A stretch of DNA of 64,000 bases from Symbiodinium natans (taxonomy: Eukaryota; Sar; Dinophyceae; Suessiales; Symbiodiniaceae). A program made the translations under genes and the position numbers. The DNA lies in assembly GCA_905221605.1 (NCBI GenBank), contig CAJNDS010000391.1:454930-518929 (forward strand), written 5' to 3'. Positions within the stretch are counted from its first letter, which is position 1. The number at the start of each line of letters is the position of its first letter. Below are positions 20,087-30,804 of the stretch, piece by piece. The notes under the pieces are model-generated. The model was given only the letters and a program-made list of their open reading frames with translations, was not told the DNA's origin and did no database searches.

Positions 20087-20965
20087 AATTCCTCGAGTTT
20101 CCAAAATCCAAAAATCCAAAAATCCCAACCCAAGTTTCGGATTTTTGGAAACTCGAGGAATTTGCTCAAAATCCAAAAAAACCCAAAATTCCTCGAGTTT
20201 CCAAAAATCCAAAAATCCAAAAATCCCAACCCCAGTTTCGGATTTTTGGAAACTCGAGGAATTTGCTCAAAATCCAAAAAAACCCAAAATTCCTCGAGTT
20301 TCCAAAATTCCAAAAATCCAAAAATCCCAACCCCAGTTTCGGATTTTTGGAAACTCGAGGAATTTGCTCAAAATCCAAAAAAACCCAAAATTCCTCGAGT
20401 TTCCAAAAATCCAAAAATCCAAAAATCCCAACCCCAGTTTCGGATTTTTGGAAACTCGAGGAATTTGCTCAAAATCCAAAAAAACCCAAAATTCCTCGAG
20501 TTTCCAAAAATCCGAAACTGGGGTTGGGATTTTTGGATTTTTGGAATTTTGGAAACTCGAGGAATTTTGGGTTTTTTTGGATTTTGAGCAAATTCCTCGA
20601 GTTTCCAAAAATCCGAAACTGGGGTTGGGATTTTTGGATTTTTGGAATTTTGGAAACTCGAGGAATTTTGGGTTTTTTTGGATTTTGAGCAAATTCCTCG
20701 AGTTTCCAAAAATCCGAAACTGGGGTTGGGTTTTTGGATTTTTGGAATTTTGGAAACTCGAGGAATTTTGGGTTTTTTTGGATTTTGAGCAAATTCCTCG
20801 AGTTTCCAAAAATCCGAAACTGGGGTTGGGATTTTTGGATTTTTGGATTTTTGGAAACTCGAGGAATTTTGGGTTTTTTGGATTTTGAGCAAATTCCTCG
20901 AGTTTCCAAAAATCCGAAACTTGGGTTGGGATTTTTGGATTTTTGGATTTTTGGAAACTCAGGTT
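20087..20965. repeat. Giant palindrome built of 101-base tandem units
   Basis: Five direct units (CCTCGAG at 20091, 20191, 20292, 20393 and 20494) are followed by about four and a half units in inverted orientation, with the centre near 20528 and arms of about 435 bases. Each unit also contains a smaller palindrome (CTCGAGTTTCC and its complement). Every long open frame here, on both strands, is a consequence of the repeat. Confidence 0.95.
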
Positions 20966-21099
20966 TTGGTGAGATTCTTTTAGGGGTTCTACACTCATGA
21001 GAAATATGAAATATATTAAAAACACAGAGAGCTATGCTAGCAACAGCTACTGGAGTTGCTTACGGAAGTGCGAGGAAAAGTGCTTGATGCTGCGCTTCT

Positions 21100-21640
21100 G
21101 CCCACGTTAATGAGAACCCTATGATAGTTGATAGGAATCCTAATAAACTGAAGAGGACCCCTACTACAATTAATAGGAACCAATGGGACTCCTATAACGA
21201 ATGTGAACCCTTAACTAATAGGAATCCTATTAAAAATGATATGAGCCTAAACCAATAGGAATCCCTTTCAAATGAATCAGATCCCTATTAAAATTAATAC
21301 GAATCCACATATCATGAGTAAGAGCTCTGAAATTGATATGAGTCTTATTGCAGTAGTAGGAGCTTTATCAAAATAATTAGGAACCATATGAAACTTCACT
21401 GGAATCCTATGAAAATAAGTAGGAATCTTTCGGGCTCCTACGAAATTTATCGGGGAAGCTAGTAGAAAGCCCATTAAATTGAATAGGAACCCTTAACAAA
21501 TCAAAAGAACGCAGTGAAGATTAATAGGAATTAATAGGACTCCTATGAAAAATAAGATTCGTTTAACAAGAATTAGTACAATCCTACTAAATGAATATGC
21601 AATAGGAATTCCTTTCAAACGAATGAGACCTCTATCCGGT
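21100..21640. repeat. AT-rich degenerate repeat (TAATAGGAATCC)
   Basis: Irregular repetition of AATAGGAATCCTAT-like units in both orientations. No coding. Confidence 0.8.
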
Positions 21641-22075
21641 ACGGATTCTTAGTTCCTGGGTTACCTCTTATTGAAATCCTTTTTGAAATATATTGAATTT
21701 CAATAAGGGCGGTACTAGGAACTAAGAATCCAAACCTATGTGTTTCTATTTTAAGACCCTTATTGAAATATTGAATTTGAATAAGGGCTGTACTAGGAAC
21801 TAAGAACTCAGACCAAGAGCCCCTGGCAGTCTTAGTTCTTAGTTCTTGGTTCCGCCCTTATTGAAATTCAATATTCAATAAGGGTTTCCATAATGACCAC
21901 CCGTATTGAAGTTCAATACTTCAAGAAGGGTTTCAATAATGCCAACCCTTATTGAAATTCAATATTTCAATAAGGGTTTCAATAATGACCACCCTTGTTG
22001 ATTCAATATTTCAATAAGGGTTTCAATAATGCCAACCCTTCTGGACATTCAATATTTCAATAAGGGTTTTAAAAT
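21640..22075. repeat. Dense short palindromes
   Basis: Repeated CCCTTATTGAAATTCAATAT followed by the complement TTCAATAAGGG, plus a hairpin of GGATTCTTAGTTCCT with AGGAACTAAGAATCC (21644-21731). Confidence 0.85.
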
Positions 22076-22547
22076 AGAAACACATAGGGTTAACAGACAA
22101 CAAAAGAAAAACATACAACAACAGAGAAAAACATCAAAGGCATTAAGCAAAGCAAAAAAGTATAGATCTTTGGGGAGGGGGGGTACCATATATCTCTATT
22201 GTTTGTTAACGTGTCTGGCTACTGTGTGCAGCTATGCTGTCCGTCGCGCCCTCAGCCCTTTTTTTGCTTCCGGGGGTCTGTCGAGGGGGGGGGGGGGGTG
22301 AGCATATATATACATATATATACATATATATATATATATATAGATGAAGGGAACCTCTTAGGGGTACATCCTTAGGGGTCTTTGCGAGGCTTTTCGGGGG
22401 CCGCGGATGCCCAGTAGTTCTCTGGGCTCTTCTTAAATCTTAGGACATGTCCCTGCTGTTTTCTTCATCGTTTTCCGGGTTTGTTTTGGAAACCAGGGTT
22501 TGGGGTTCAGGGTTTGGGGTGGAAACCTTACAATCAAGGTAAGATAC

Positions 22548-22657
22548 TTGGAGGTTCATGGGTACTTACTACTTATAACCTACTTAGGGGACTAAGGCGG
22601 CTTATAATTACACTACTTATAATTGGGGTTAAAAGTACCCTGAACCTCCAAGTAGGT
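22548..22657. mobile_element. Introner/MITE family A, complete copy
   Basis: Left end TACTTGGAGGTTCATGGGTA and right end its complement TACCCTGAACCTCCAAGTA. Copies lie at 41752, 47347 and (half) 56594. Confidence 0.8.
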
Positions 22658-22740
22658 ACAGCTGTTGTTGTGCTCTTATCGCACTGCCGCCCTGGCTACT
22701 GTCGAAGGGCACGGCTGGGGGACTCAGTTACCACTGGTCA
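22658..22740 (+). CDS. Coding-like exon after family A
   Basis: Starts after AAGTAG and reads VQLLLCSYRTAALATVEGHG. It ends close to a telomere tract. Unidentified. Confidence 0.35.
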
Positions 22741-22782
22741 TAGGGTTTAGGGTTTAGGCTTTAGGGTTTAGGGTTTAGGGTT
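22741..22782 (+). repeat. Internal telomere-like tract
   Basis: Six units, one TTTAGGC. Confidence 0.9.
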
Positions 22783-23341
22783 CTTAAGTTCAAAGCAAGA
22801 GTTGAGGGCTAAGAGTTGAGAGTTTAGGAGCTACAGAAAAAGAACAGAGTTTAGGGTTGAGGGTTTTTTGGAACTGCAAAAGAAACAGGGGGTTTTTGTT
22901 TGGCAGCCACCGCCCATGTGCCAGGATCCCGAGGTCTTTCCTGGCCGGCAGCTGCTCGCGCCCAAGCTTCTGCAGAAGCCTGGGTTCCAAACCCAATAAT
23001 GTACTAGCTTGTTAATATTTGTTTCATATACTAAGGTCATCATATACTAATTTGCTGATATACTTTTCTAATATGTGCCAAAAAATGATTTCCCAATGTG
23101 ATTTTTCTACTATTTACAAGAGGATAAGAACATTTTAAGTATACCCTGCCAAGAAGAGCCTGCATAGCCTCAAGCAAGGCGAGATGCACGGATCATTAAG
23201 GCGCGGTTACTTTTTTTATTCAACTTCGATACAGTTTCCGCCACAAACCACTCTTGGATTTAAACCTCACCCAGAAACCCCCGAAGCCGTCCCATGTAGA
23301 TCCTAAACCCTAAACCCTAACCTACTTGTTCTGGGATTTAG

Positions 23342-23459
23342 GCCAGATCAAGGCCTATTGCAATCCACGAAAGGCCACTGCAACCCCTCAGCCCACAACG
23401 CCCTTAGAGGGCCTTCAGGAGGTCAGGATGGAAGATGTCGAGTCTTGCCTTGAACCCTA
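23342..23459 (+). CDS. Coding-like exon with stop
   Basis: After GATTTAG it reads QIKAYCNPRKATATPQPTTP, then LEGLQEVRMEDVESCLEP and TAG. Unidentified. Confidence 0.4.
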
Positions 23460-23701
23460 GACAGGGTTCAGGCTTCATGTACCCTAGCAAGGCTCGGAGA
23501 GTGCTCCAAGGTAATTAATCCCAAGCTCGGGTTGCCTCTAGAAGGCCATAAATTTATTGCAGCGCTATGGTCGCACTGCGGCCTATCTTTTAGGGCCTTT
23601 TAGTGGGGTTTTGGGTTTAGGGTTTTTAGGGTTTTAGGGTTTTAGGGTTTAGGTTTTATTTCCTCAGAGGCCTGGATGTAAAAGGTTTTATTTCCTGAGG
23701 C

Positions 23702-23791
23702 TGCCACAAGCGGTCAAGGCACTGGACATCCCAACGGCCATAGACTTCTTCCAGTACTACGACAAGGCCCTTTGCTTCTGTGGGCCTCGTC
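23702..23791 (+). CDS. Coding exon, unidentified
   Basis: Reads LPQAVKALDIPTAIDFFQYY and DKALCFCGP, very protein-like, between degenerate telomere units (23605-23655) and an AT-rich stretch that looks intronic. Confidence 0.5.
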
Positions 23792-23829
23792 CCTTTCTAC
23801 CATGCTTTTTCCTGTAGGTCACTTAAGGA

Positions 23830-24300
23830 CCCCACAAAAACCATTTTTTCTTATTATATAAATATAGTAGTTTTTACTACAATATTTTTATATTCTCAGA
23901 CTCATACTATGCAGCCAAAAGGGAGGTTTTGGAGGCTCCAGTTCTCGGATTGGACTTCGGGTTGTGTGGCGCCTCAGGATCCCATTTCCGGGCTGGACAT
24001 AAGCTTATGGCTGGTTTCACTATTGTATTATTGCGTTCGTTCATGATTTTAGTATATGTTTATCTTTTTATGTGAATATAATTATATTCTTATAGTTATA
24101 TTGTTACATTTTGTATTGCTATATGATTACACTACTGTACTAAATTCCTTTATGTATTGCATTGCTATTCTCATGTTGGTTTATGATGTTTGTATATTGA
24201 TATGTTATGAAACACTCAGTACTGTATTTAGCTATCTTCTCATTGTATTTATGATTTTGTACACGGCTATATTGAAGTTATGTTACTAGATGATGTCATC
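23830..24300. other. AT-rich island, probably intronic
   Basis: About 470 bases of AT-rich sequence. The small hydrophobic frames in it are composition artefacts. A similar island lies at 34020-34270. Confidence 0.6.
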
Positions 24301-24305
24301 CGCAG

Positions 24306-24390
24306 ACTCACGAAACGATGGCCCGAAGCCGCCTTTTGCAGAACCGTAGGGGACGCAGAGAAAGCGAGAGAACCCGGACCCCATGTTATT
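24306..24390 (+). CDS. Coding-like exon after the AT-rich island
   Basis: CCGCAG acceptor, then LTKRWPEAAFCRTVGDAEKA. It ends at a telomere tract. Confidence 0.4.
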
Positions 24391-24475
24391 TAGGGTTTAG
24401 GGTTTAGGGTTCAGGGTTCAGGGTTCAGGGTTCCGGGTTCAGGGTTCAGGGTTTAGGGTTTGGGGTTTAGGGGTG
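24391..24475 (+). repeat. Internal telomere-like tract
   Basis: TTTAGGG mixed with TTCAGGG and TTCCGGG units. Confidence 0.9.
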
Positions 24476-24565
24476 CTTCTGACATGTTTCGGGGCGAGTT
24501 CGGAAACTAGTCAACAGCATCAGTATCACCTGCAGCCCCAGCTAGGCATCGGAGCGAGGGGTTTC

Positions 24566-24734
24566 CTAAACCCGAAACCCTAAACCCTAAACCTACATCG
24601 CCGTGGTATGGGACTTCCCCGGCGGCTTTTGCATTGATTGTTGTTGGTAGGGGTAGTTCCTCCCCTAGTATTGAACCGAAAGCCCATTCACGGCACTCTT
24701 GCTTGCGCTTATATAGCAGCGAGGGCTTAGGCAA
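24566..24734 (-). CDS. Minus-strand coding-like exon running into telomere repeat
   Basis: Reads KPSLLYKRKQECREWAFGSI and LPTTINAKAAGEVPYHGD, then GTTTAGGG units (24566-24594). The frame happens to continue through the units. Unidentified. Confidence 0.35.
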
Positions 24735-24757
24735 AGAAGTTCAGTGCCCTAAACCCG

Positions 24758-25007
24758 AAAAAAACCCTAAACCCTAAACCCAGGCAAGGAAGAGGTTGGT
24801 GCAACTAGGGCTTGGTCTCGTAATAGGGAATTGGGGGGAGTTAGGTGCTTCCCCTGCATGACCCTTGCGAGGAATCATTTGCAGTACCGGCCGAATCCGC
24901 CACGACACGGACAATAATCGTTCTTTTACCTTTTTTGCATACTTTGGGGGGGTAATTCCCAACTTCCCTACCAAGTAAGCGATGTTGTGGTGCAGGTGCG
25001 GGCGCAT
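24758..25007 (-). CDS. Minus-strand coding-like exon ending at a telomere tract
   Basis: Contains IAYLVGKLGITPPKYAKKVK. The piece ends CCTGGGTTTAGGG, which again puts a GT donor at the tract (24758-24782). A second minus frame overlaps upstream. Confidence 0.35.
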
Positions 25008-25424
25008 GGCAGCACAGGCGGGCTCTCAGTTTTGGGTCAGGCTTTGCCATGGCCATGACATTCAGGACATGCATATCCCCCGAATTCATGGAGTGCTACA
25101 GACCTCTCTGAAGAACAGGGTTTCTATCAAGGTTGCGGTGAGTGCAGGATGAGGTCTTGAGGTAGGAACATCCTCTTTTGATACAAGCTTATAGAGAAAA
25201 TGTAGGTATTGCCTCTGCTGGTTCGATTTCATTTTCCATCATTCTACTTTTCTGTTGTTGTCACTGCTATTTCCTATGACTACTCTCATGCTGGTTTTAA
25301 ACATACGTGCTGCATCAGATGGGTGTACTGCATGTTGTGCTTGGTTATTGCATGGGTACGTGGCACAGTAGATCATGAAACAGATCCCTTTCAGACCTAG
25401 AAACGCCGCAAATGTACATAGGTT

Positions 25425-25548
25425 GCCTTCCAAACGACAAGCAGCACAAGGCCTGTTAGATCGACGGGCATTCTCGGAGATGCTCTTTGCGATATGCCAG
25501 GGCAAGGCGCGCCAAGTGGCTGGTATGGGAACTTTTGCCACAGTTTAA
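25425..25548 (+). CDS. Coding-like C-terminal exon
   Basis: Reads KRQAAQGLLDRRAFSEMLFA, then CQGKARQVAGMGTFATV and TAA. Unidentified. The minus strand is also open. Confidence 0.3.
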
Positions 25549-25807
25549 CTATGGGGTTTCCATCAAGTCGAAGCAATCGGAAAGCAGACTTAGTGCCTGC
25601 TGTGTATAAGCAGTGCCACCCACGTGGATGTCCAACGCACATCTAATGTCCACACTCCGCTGAAAACGCTTTTAAAGGTTCCAGTAGTGTGGGGATGATG
25701 CTGTTGCCGATAGTGCCGCAAAACGAGGTGGAACAAGGCTGTCAGACCCTCGAAGAAAGCAGCAAGAAGTGCCGGAAATGCCTAGCTAGTTTGGCCTGCG
25801 AAGGAAG

Positions 25808-25981
25808 GTGTTTGAGCATGTTCTTGACGATCCTCGCATCGCAGTTGCGTACGTTCCCAAGCCCAAGCCCAGCATGCTGATATTGCTTCCCGCAGAAACT
25901 ACGCTGGCTAACGTGGATCTACGCGGTGACGGCTCGGCCGCACCAAACATACTGCCAAGAGCCATTACTAACAAATCATGA
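25808..25981 (+). CDS. Coding C-terminal exon, unidentified
   Basis: After GAAGGAAG the frame reads VFEHVLDDPRIAVAYVPKPK, then MLILLPAETTLANVDLRGDG, and ends NILPRAITNKS and TGA. The composition strongly suggests real protein. No family is recognised. Confidence 0.5.
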   Translation: MFEHVLDDPRIAVAYVPKPKPSMLILLPAETTLANVDLRGDGSAAPNILPRAITNKS

Positions 25982-26034
25982 CATGTGAACCGTGGAAGCC
26001 CATCACCCAAGTCTGAGATGGCAAAAGTTAAAAT

Positions 26035-26140
26035 GGGGGTTCCGAACATAGGGGGTGCCTTTTTGGGGTCCCTTATTATATGGGGATCCTACCATATGGG
26101 GGGCTGTTTTAGGGTTTCCTATTTTTCGTAAACCCCCCAA
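26035..26140. mobile_element. Family D copy
   Basis: Begins GGGGGTTCCGAACATAGGGG and ends TTTTTCGTAAACCCCCCAAT. Confidence 0.75.
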
Positions 26141-26374
26141 TGTGTTCAACATCCTGCAAGAAGGTGGTTTTCTTCGCAGCCGGTTCAGCAACGCCCTACC
26201 TCGCGGTAGCAACGGGTAAGTTGGCGGCTTGCCTTGTGCCGAAGCGGTCTCATTGTAGCCCTTTCCAGAAGCCCCAGCTGCGTCGAGGAGCAGATCAGCA
26301 GCGAATGGTGCGACGCAATCTTCGATGCTTTGGCCCCTAGCCCGCAATAGCTCATGTAACTTCCAAGCCCTCAA
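26141..26374 (-). CDS. Coding-like piece, strand uncertain
   Basis: The minus frame reads RARGQSIEDCVAPFAADLLL and SGKGYNETASAQGK. The plus strand has a short piece ending at a good GTAAGT donor (26216). Only transcripts can decide. Confidence 0.3.
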
Positions 26375-26430
26375 GCCCTGTTTCCGGTACTTCCTTCCCT
26401 TTACTAGCAGCTGTGATCCCTGAACTCACC

Positions 26431-26602
26431 TTAAACCCTAAACCCTAAACCCTTCATTGCGCATGGGCCTCCTGAAGTCTCAACTTCGGAACCAGCCCCC
26501 TGAGGCCGAGCCTGGTTTGGCTTTAGGGTGTGGGTTTAGGGTTTAGGGTTTAGGGTTTAGGGTTTAGGGTTTAGGGTTTAGGGTTTAGGGTTTAGGGTTT
26601 AG
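26431..26602. repeat. Telomere-like tracts, both orientations
   Basis: CCCTAAA at 26431-26452, and a perfect run of about ten TTTAGGG units at 26531-26602. Confidence 0.95.
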
Positions 26603-26816
26603 AGGTGGGGCTCCACCTTCAGCTTCACTTGCTCATCAGTGAGATGGCTAGCGGTTCAACCATCGTACCCTAGCCACCCGGTCCCAGCACGAACCTGGGG
26701 GAGAGAGGAAACCCTAAACCGAAACCTCAACCTCAAACTCCTAAACTCGAAATATCTAAGCACACAAACTCCTCAGCTCCTGGTCAAGCCAGATCCCTGC
26801 AATGTGGATGGCCAGT

Positions 26817-26870
26817 TCAGCTAGGCGGGCGGCAAAAACAAACCACCATGAACCACAGACCATGAACCAC
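26817..26870. repeat. Cassette followed by ACCATGAACCACAG repeats
   Basis: CAGCTAGGCGGGCGGCAAAAA, then two ACCATGAACCACAG units instead of telomere repeat. The same CATGAACCACAGACCATG motif is at 16383. Confidence 0.7.
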
Positions 26871-26989
26871 AGGTGGGGATAGGGTGGGGGGGTGAACGCT
26901 GACGCATGCCCAGTGGTGCCCTTCCAGCCTTTGCATGTCTTGTTTTTTTGGGTTTTAACTGGCCCTTATTGTTTGAAGGGCGACGTGCG

Positions 26990-27190
26990 AAAAGCAATCC
27001 GCTATGCAGCCCCAGGACCACGAGACGGTCGGAGTACTAGATCAAGATCAATTTCTCGGCTGCCCGGCTTCTGGCAACCGGAATTCCGAATCTTGCGGCT
27101 CATGCCTCTAAGAAATCCAAGGGCAAAGCCTTGCGAGCCCCAAAAACCCTGAAACTCCGGAAGCAGGGGGGAATGCGCTGCCAAACGAAC
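26990..27190 (+). CDS. Coding-like piece, frame unresolved
   Basis: One frame has SAARLLATGIPNLAAHASKK and a Lys-rich tail, and another has SISRLPGFWQPEFRILRLMP. Unidentified. Confidence 0.25.
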
Positions 27191-27213
27191 CTTCGCCTTT
27201 CAGCCGGGATGTT

Positions 27214-27528
27214 TCCTAAAACCCTAAACCCTAAACCCTAAGTCACAGGCATGTTGGTGCTCGGGGCCGTTGATCTTCTGTAACATCCGCATACTTCGTA
27301 TAAGGACGATAAAGGGACTACTATCTTCATATAATAAGTGAAAAATCTAGGGACGATGATCTTCCTTTCTTGGGCAGAATGGGGATTCTGATCTTCCTTC
27401 TAAGGAGATACCCTATTCAGATCCCAGGTCCAGCTCCCGGAAGCCAAAGAAGCCTAAGACACCCGGTTTAGGGTTTAGGGTTTAGGGTTTAGGGTTTGGG
27501 GTTTAGGGTTTAGGGTTTAGGGTTTAGG
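27214..27528. repeat. Telomere-like tracts, both orientations
   Basis: CCCTAAA at 27214-27241 and about nine TTTAGGG units at 27466-27528. Confidence 0.95.
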
Positions 27529-27904
27529 GCCACTAAAACAAGGCTGGGCCTTCAGCTCCTGCAACAACTACTTCAGCGACATCCGGCGGCGGTTCCACAC
27601 CGTCACGCGTCTGTGGTGGTAGTGTTGGTGGTGGAGGTGGTTGGTGGTGGTGAGCATCAGCATTTCGGAGAGTTTTGGGCTCAGTGTGGGGCTTGCTTTC
27701 TTTCAGGTGGGCATTCAAGCTGGTAGGACTCGGGTCATCGTGCAGGTGTGTGTCAGGTGGTGAAAGCGCTGTATTGCGCGAAGCCACATAATGAAGCACG
27801 ATATCTGAACCACCCACGTCTTCCACAGAAGCCTCCAATGCAGAGGCCGTTTTATCGGAATGGTACTTATTCTGGATAGTCAAGATCATGCTACTGGGCA
27901 TGTG

Positions 27905-28085
27905 CCAAAAATAGGGGTACCCCTTTTTAGTATCTGAATAGAACCCCACCCCTATTCTCGGAACCCCCCCCCATAACCCTACACCCTAAACCCTAAACTC
28001 TCTCTCTCTCTCTATAGTAATGATAATAATAATAACAACAATAGTAATAGTAGATATTATATATATATATATATATATATAGATC
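27905..28085. mobile_element. Family D fragment with simple repeats
   Basis: AATAGGGGTACCCCTTTTT through CTATTCTCGGAACCCCC, then CCCTAAA units, CT repeats and a TA run to 28080. Confidence 0.55.
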
Positions 28086-29448
28086 TCTCTCTCACAAGTC
28101 GAGAGTTCTTCGACCTGAGCCTCAGCTGGAGGTCAAGGAAGCCGACCTGCGCGAGCTGGGGCCTCAAAGGGAGTTTCACCTCGAGGTTGAGTCGGGATTT
28201 GCGATCCTCTCTTCGAGCTTGGTCCTGTTTAGGGTTGAGAGTTTCGGGTTTCGGTAGGGTGTGGCGCAACCCGACGTCCCAAGCTAGTGGGAGGGGGGGG
28301 CCTGTGGGTTGAAGGCATCATTTAGGAATGGTTTGGTGTTGGCTTTTTGGATGGATTCGGGGTTAGGGCCGCTAGAGATCACGGGCAGTCGAATACGCAT
28401 GCCGCCTGCCGACGTGGACCACAGATTGATGTAGGTAACCTGAGCAATTATCCCCAAGACTGACCCTTGTATACGCGCACACTCCCTGCTGACGCTTCTG
28501 TTAGCCGCCAACAGGCTCTTGACAAACTTGGGTGCAACGCCTGGAACTGTGCCTCAGATGCAGTAGCACTTGAGCCACGCAGTGGCGTTGGGAGGTCCGG
28601 AGTTCACTCCTAAGTAACTGTTGGAATGGTTTGAAAGTGGAAGTCGTGAATCTTAGCTTTCCCACCTGACATGCCGACTGCGGCAGGGCTTCTCGCAGCA
28701 GTTCCTGATCAGCAAGGAGGTCCAATGCCATAGTTGAAATGCATGCTTCTTAGAAATTATAGAAGTAGAGTCACCATGAGTCACCCACCTCAGCGACAGG
28801 ATGAGGCAGGGTTGAAAGAGACTTTTTTTGTGGAAGAGGCATGTCGCCACCGGGACTTAGGGCAGTGGAAGTCGCTCGCAGCTACGCGCACAGTAGGGTG
28901 TCGTCAGGGCAGTCTCATGGGGGAAAGGGGGCCATGGTAGAAGCAGCTCACACGGGTCAGAGAGCTGCTCGGGCCAATCGGGGTCGTCAAATTTCCTGCT
29001 TCGGCCGGCTCAATCGACCTCGACGCCAAGTTGAAAAGAAAACCAAGGAAGGAGAGACAGGTGAAAAGAGAGAGGGAGAATCAGTGGCTGGGCGCGCCCA
29101 GTGCGCGGGGAGGGGGAGAAGAAGAAGAGGAGGAAGAAGAAGAAGAGAGTGCCAGAGTTGTGGACTTAGGTAGATAGCACACGAGCAGCAACAGCATTGC
29201 TTGCACAGAACATAAGCCGTTAATTCGGCAGACAGACAGGTCGGTAGAAGGGCAAATGAGGTGCCATAGAGAGCTTGCCGGGCACGTTGGCGCTGGCAGG
29301 AGTTCTGGTTTGTCGTCGAGACCTGCAGCATTCGGCTGTCTCGCCGCTCAGTGGCACCACCACATGCGGGTTGACCAATATGCTGCAATTCCTGGAACTG
29401 CACAAGCCTTCGAAGTTGTGCAGAAAGAAGGGCTCAGGGCCTAGGGCA

Positions 29449-29520
29449 AATATAGGTTACTCTATGGGCATTTCCCAAAGTAGTTCACAAAGGGTACCCC
29501 TATTTTCGGAACCCCCCGAT
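29449..29520. mobile_element. Family D fragment
   Basis: Ends AAAGGGTACCCCTATTTTCG and GAACCCCCC, identical to the right end of the 32764 copy. Confidence 0.6.
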
Positions 29521-29534
29521 GAGTACTCTCGTCC

Positions 29535-29620
29535 CTAAACCCTAAACCCTAAACCCTAAACCTCAAACCCCGCTGTGCTGTGGCTAGTCGGGTGCCAAGA
29601 AAACCCTAAACCCTAAACCT
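29535..29620 (-). repeat. Telomere-like tracts with cassette
   Basis: Five CCCTAAA units, then GGCTAGTCGGGTGCCAAGAAA, then three units. Confidence 0.9.
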
Positions 29621-29628
29621 ATCATTGA

Positions 29629-29894
29629 GATCTCAACCTTTCCTTTGGATGTCCTGTCGGATCGGCTGGTGAATTGGGATGCCGCCCTGTAGTTCCAATA
29701 CTGCTGGGGGATGGTGCCGATGATGTGCTGGTTCACAGTGCAGTCGCGCTCAGTTGCTCGGACTCAGAGATAGCGCCGAGTAAACCTAAACTGCCTGCAG
29801 CGATTAGCAAGGAAAAGCTTGCGACGACCTCCACGAGCGACTGGATCTGGAACAGACCGGGAGCCTGGAGCTGCACGAGCTGCTCGGACGTGTA
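29629..29894 (+). CDS. Coding-like exon between telomere tracts
   Basis: Reads GCRPVVPILLGDGADDVLVH and SKPKLPAAISKEKLATTSTS. It ends GGAC followed by GTGTAGGGTTTAGGG, so the tract offers the donor. Unidentified. Confidence 0.38.
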
Positions 29895-29975
29895 GGGTTT
29901 AGGGTTTAGGGCTCAGGGCTGAGGGTTTAGGGTTCAGGGGTTAGGGGTCAGGGGTTAGGGCTGAGGGTTTAGGGC
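29895..29975 (+). repeat. Degenerate telomere-like tract
   Basis: TTTAGGG, TTCAGGG and TGAGGG units. Confidence 0.85.
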
Positions 29976-30249
29976 TTCATATGGCTTGGTGTTTAGGTGT
30001 GTCGCACGGGGCTTGTTGAGGGCTTGCAGGATTCATGGGGTTTTGGGTTTTTAAGTTGGGCTGTTTCATGCTTCCCTAAAGGCTCTGGATGGTACGTAGT
30101 GTAGGGGTTTACTGTCGTTGTTTATGGAATCTTCGGAGCGAACAGCCGACTTCTGAATCGAGCCCTTCTGCCAGTCGAAGCGCACAGCCGAACATCAAGG
30201 GTTGAGGCTTTCGGTTCTTCTTGGTTTGCAAGACAGCTCTTTGAGAAGA

Positions 30250-30300
30250 CCCTAAACCCTGAAACCTGAATAGACCCTAAACCCTAAACCCTAACCCTAA
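30250..30300 (-). repeat. Internal telomere-like tract
   Basis: CCCTAAA units with CCCTGAA and CCCTAA variants. Confidence 0.85.
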
Positions 30301-30321
30301 ACCGGATCCTTCTGAATGCAG

Positions 30322-30432
30322 CTGCGACAGAGGTTCTTAAATTGGATGTACCCTGGGCGCGAGCTTCGCCAACTGCAGCAGAAGCTTGACAACCTCCGAC
30401 GCTTCGCAGCAGATATGGGAATCTTGATTCAG
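30322..30432 (+). CDS. Coding exon, coiled-coil-like, unidentified
   Basis: Thirty-seven codons between ATGCAG and GTTTACG: LRQRFLNWMYPGRELRQLQQ, then KLDNLRRFAADMGILIQ. Leu/Gln/Arg heptads suggest a helix or coiled coil. The donor GT coincides with the start of the family D element, so that element forms the following intron. Confidence 0.6.
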
Positions 30433-30605
30433 GTTTACGAAAATGAGTGGGGGGGGGTACCTTTTGGGGATTTTCCGAAATGAGGGTTTAGGGTTTAGGG
30501 TTTAGGGGTACCTTTTTGGGTCCTTATCATAAGGGGATCCTACAACGTGGGGATGTAGATTTGGGGTCCCTTATTAATTAGCGTAAACCACCACATGTCT
30601 GCATT
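30433..30605. mobile_element. Family D copy forming an intron and carrying a telomere tract
   Basis: Starts GTTTACGAAAATGAG and ends TTAGCGTAAACC before a CAG acceptor near 30605. CCGAAATGA and GGGGTACC are separated by GGG(TTTAGGG) units (30483-30507), whereas the 12404 copy has them joined. Confidence 0.75.
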
Positions 30606-30804
30606 CAGGGAGCTTAGATGAGCTTGGGGTCTGTGCAGTCGAACAGTAGAAGTTGCAGAACCTTGAAGCCCCCCATACATAAAGCGGGCCCCCCCCCCCC
30701 CCTACATTCTGGACTCCCCTAAACCCTAAAGCCTAACCCGCCTGCATGTGATCACCCGGGAGCTACAGATCTAAACCCTAAACCCTAGACACAATTCTCG
30801 CAGT

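Larger units (their letters stand above)
19985..22340. mobile_element. Fold-back composite element, about 2.35 kb
   Basis: The left end is a TA run, GGTCA, a C-run and TCGACAGACCCC (19985-20034). The right end carries the complement GGGGTCTGTCGA, a G-run, TGAGC and a TA run (22268-22340). The inside holds a giant palindrome and two AT-rich repeat zones. There is no transposase, so it would be non-autonomous. It contains no telomere tract. Confidence 0.65.

Noticed and set aside
19945-21025. Open frames of up to 300 codons
   Set aside because: All derive from the palindromic 101-base repeat and read as its translation on both strands.
20087-22075. CRISPR-like regular repeats
   Set aside because: Repeats are contiguous or palindromic without unique spacers, and the genome is eukaryotic.
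27533-27949. 138-codon minus-strand frame
   Set aside because: Its start lies within a family D fragment and the rest is His/Pro-rich from a GGTGGT repeat.
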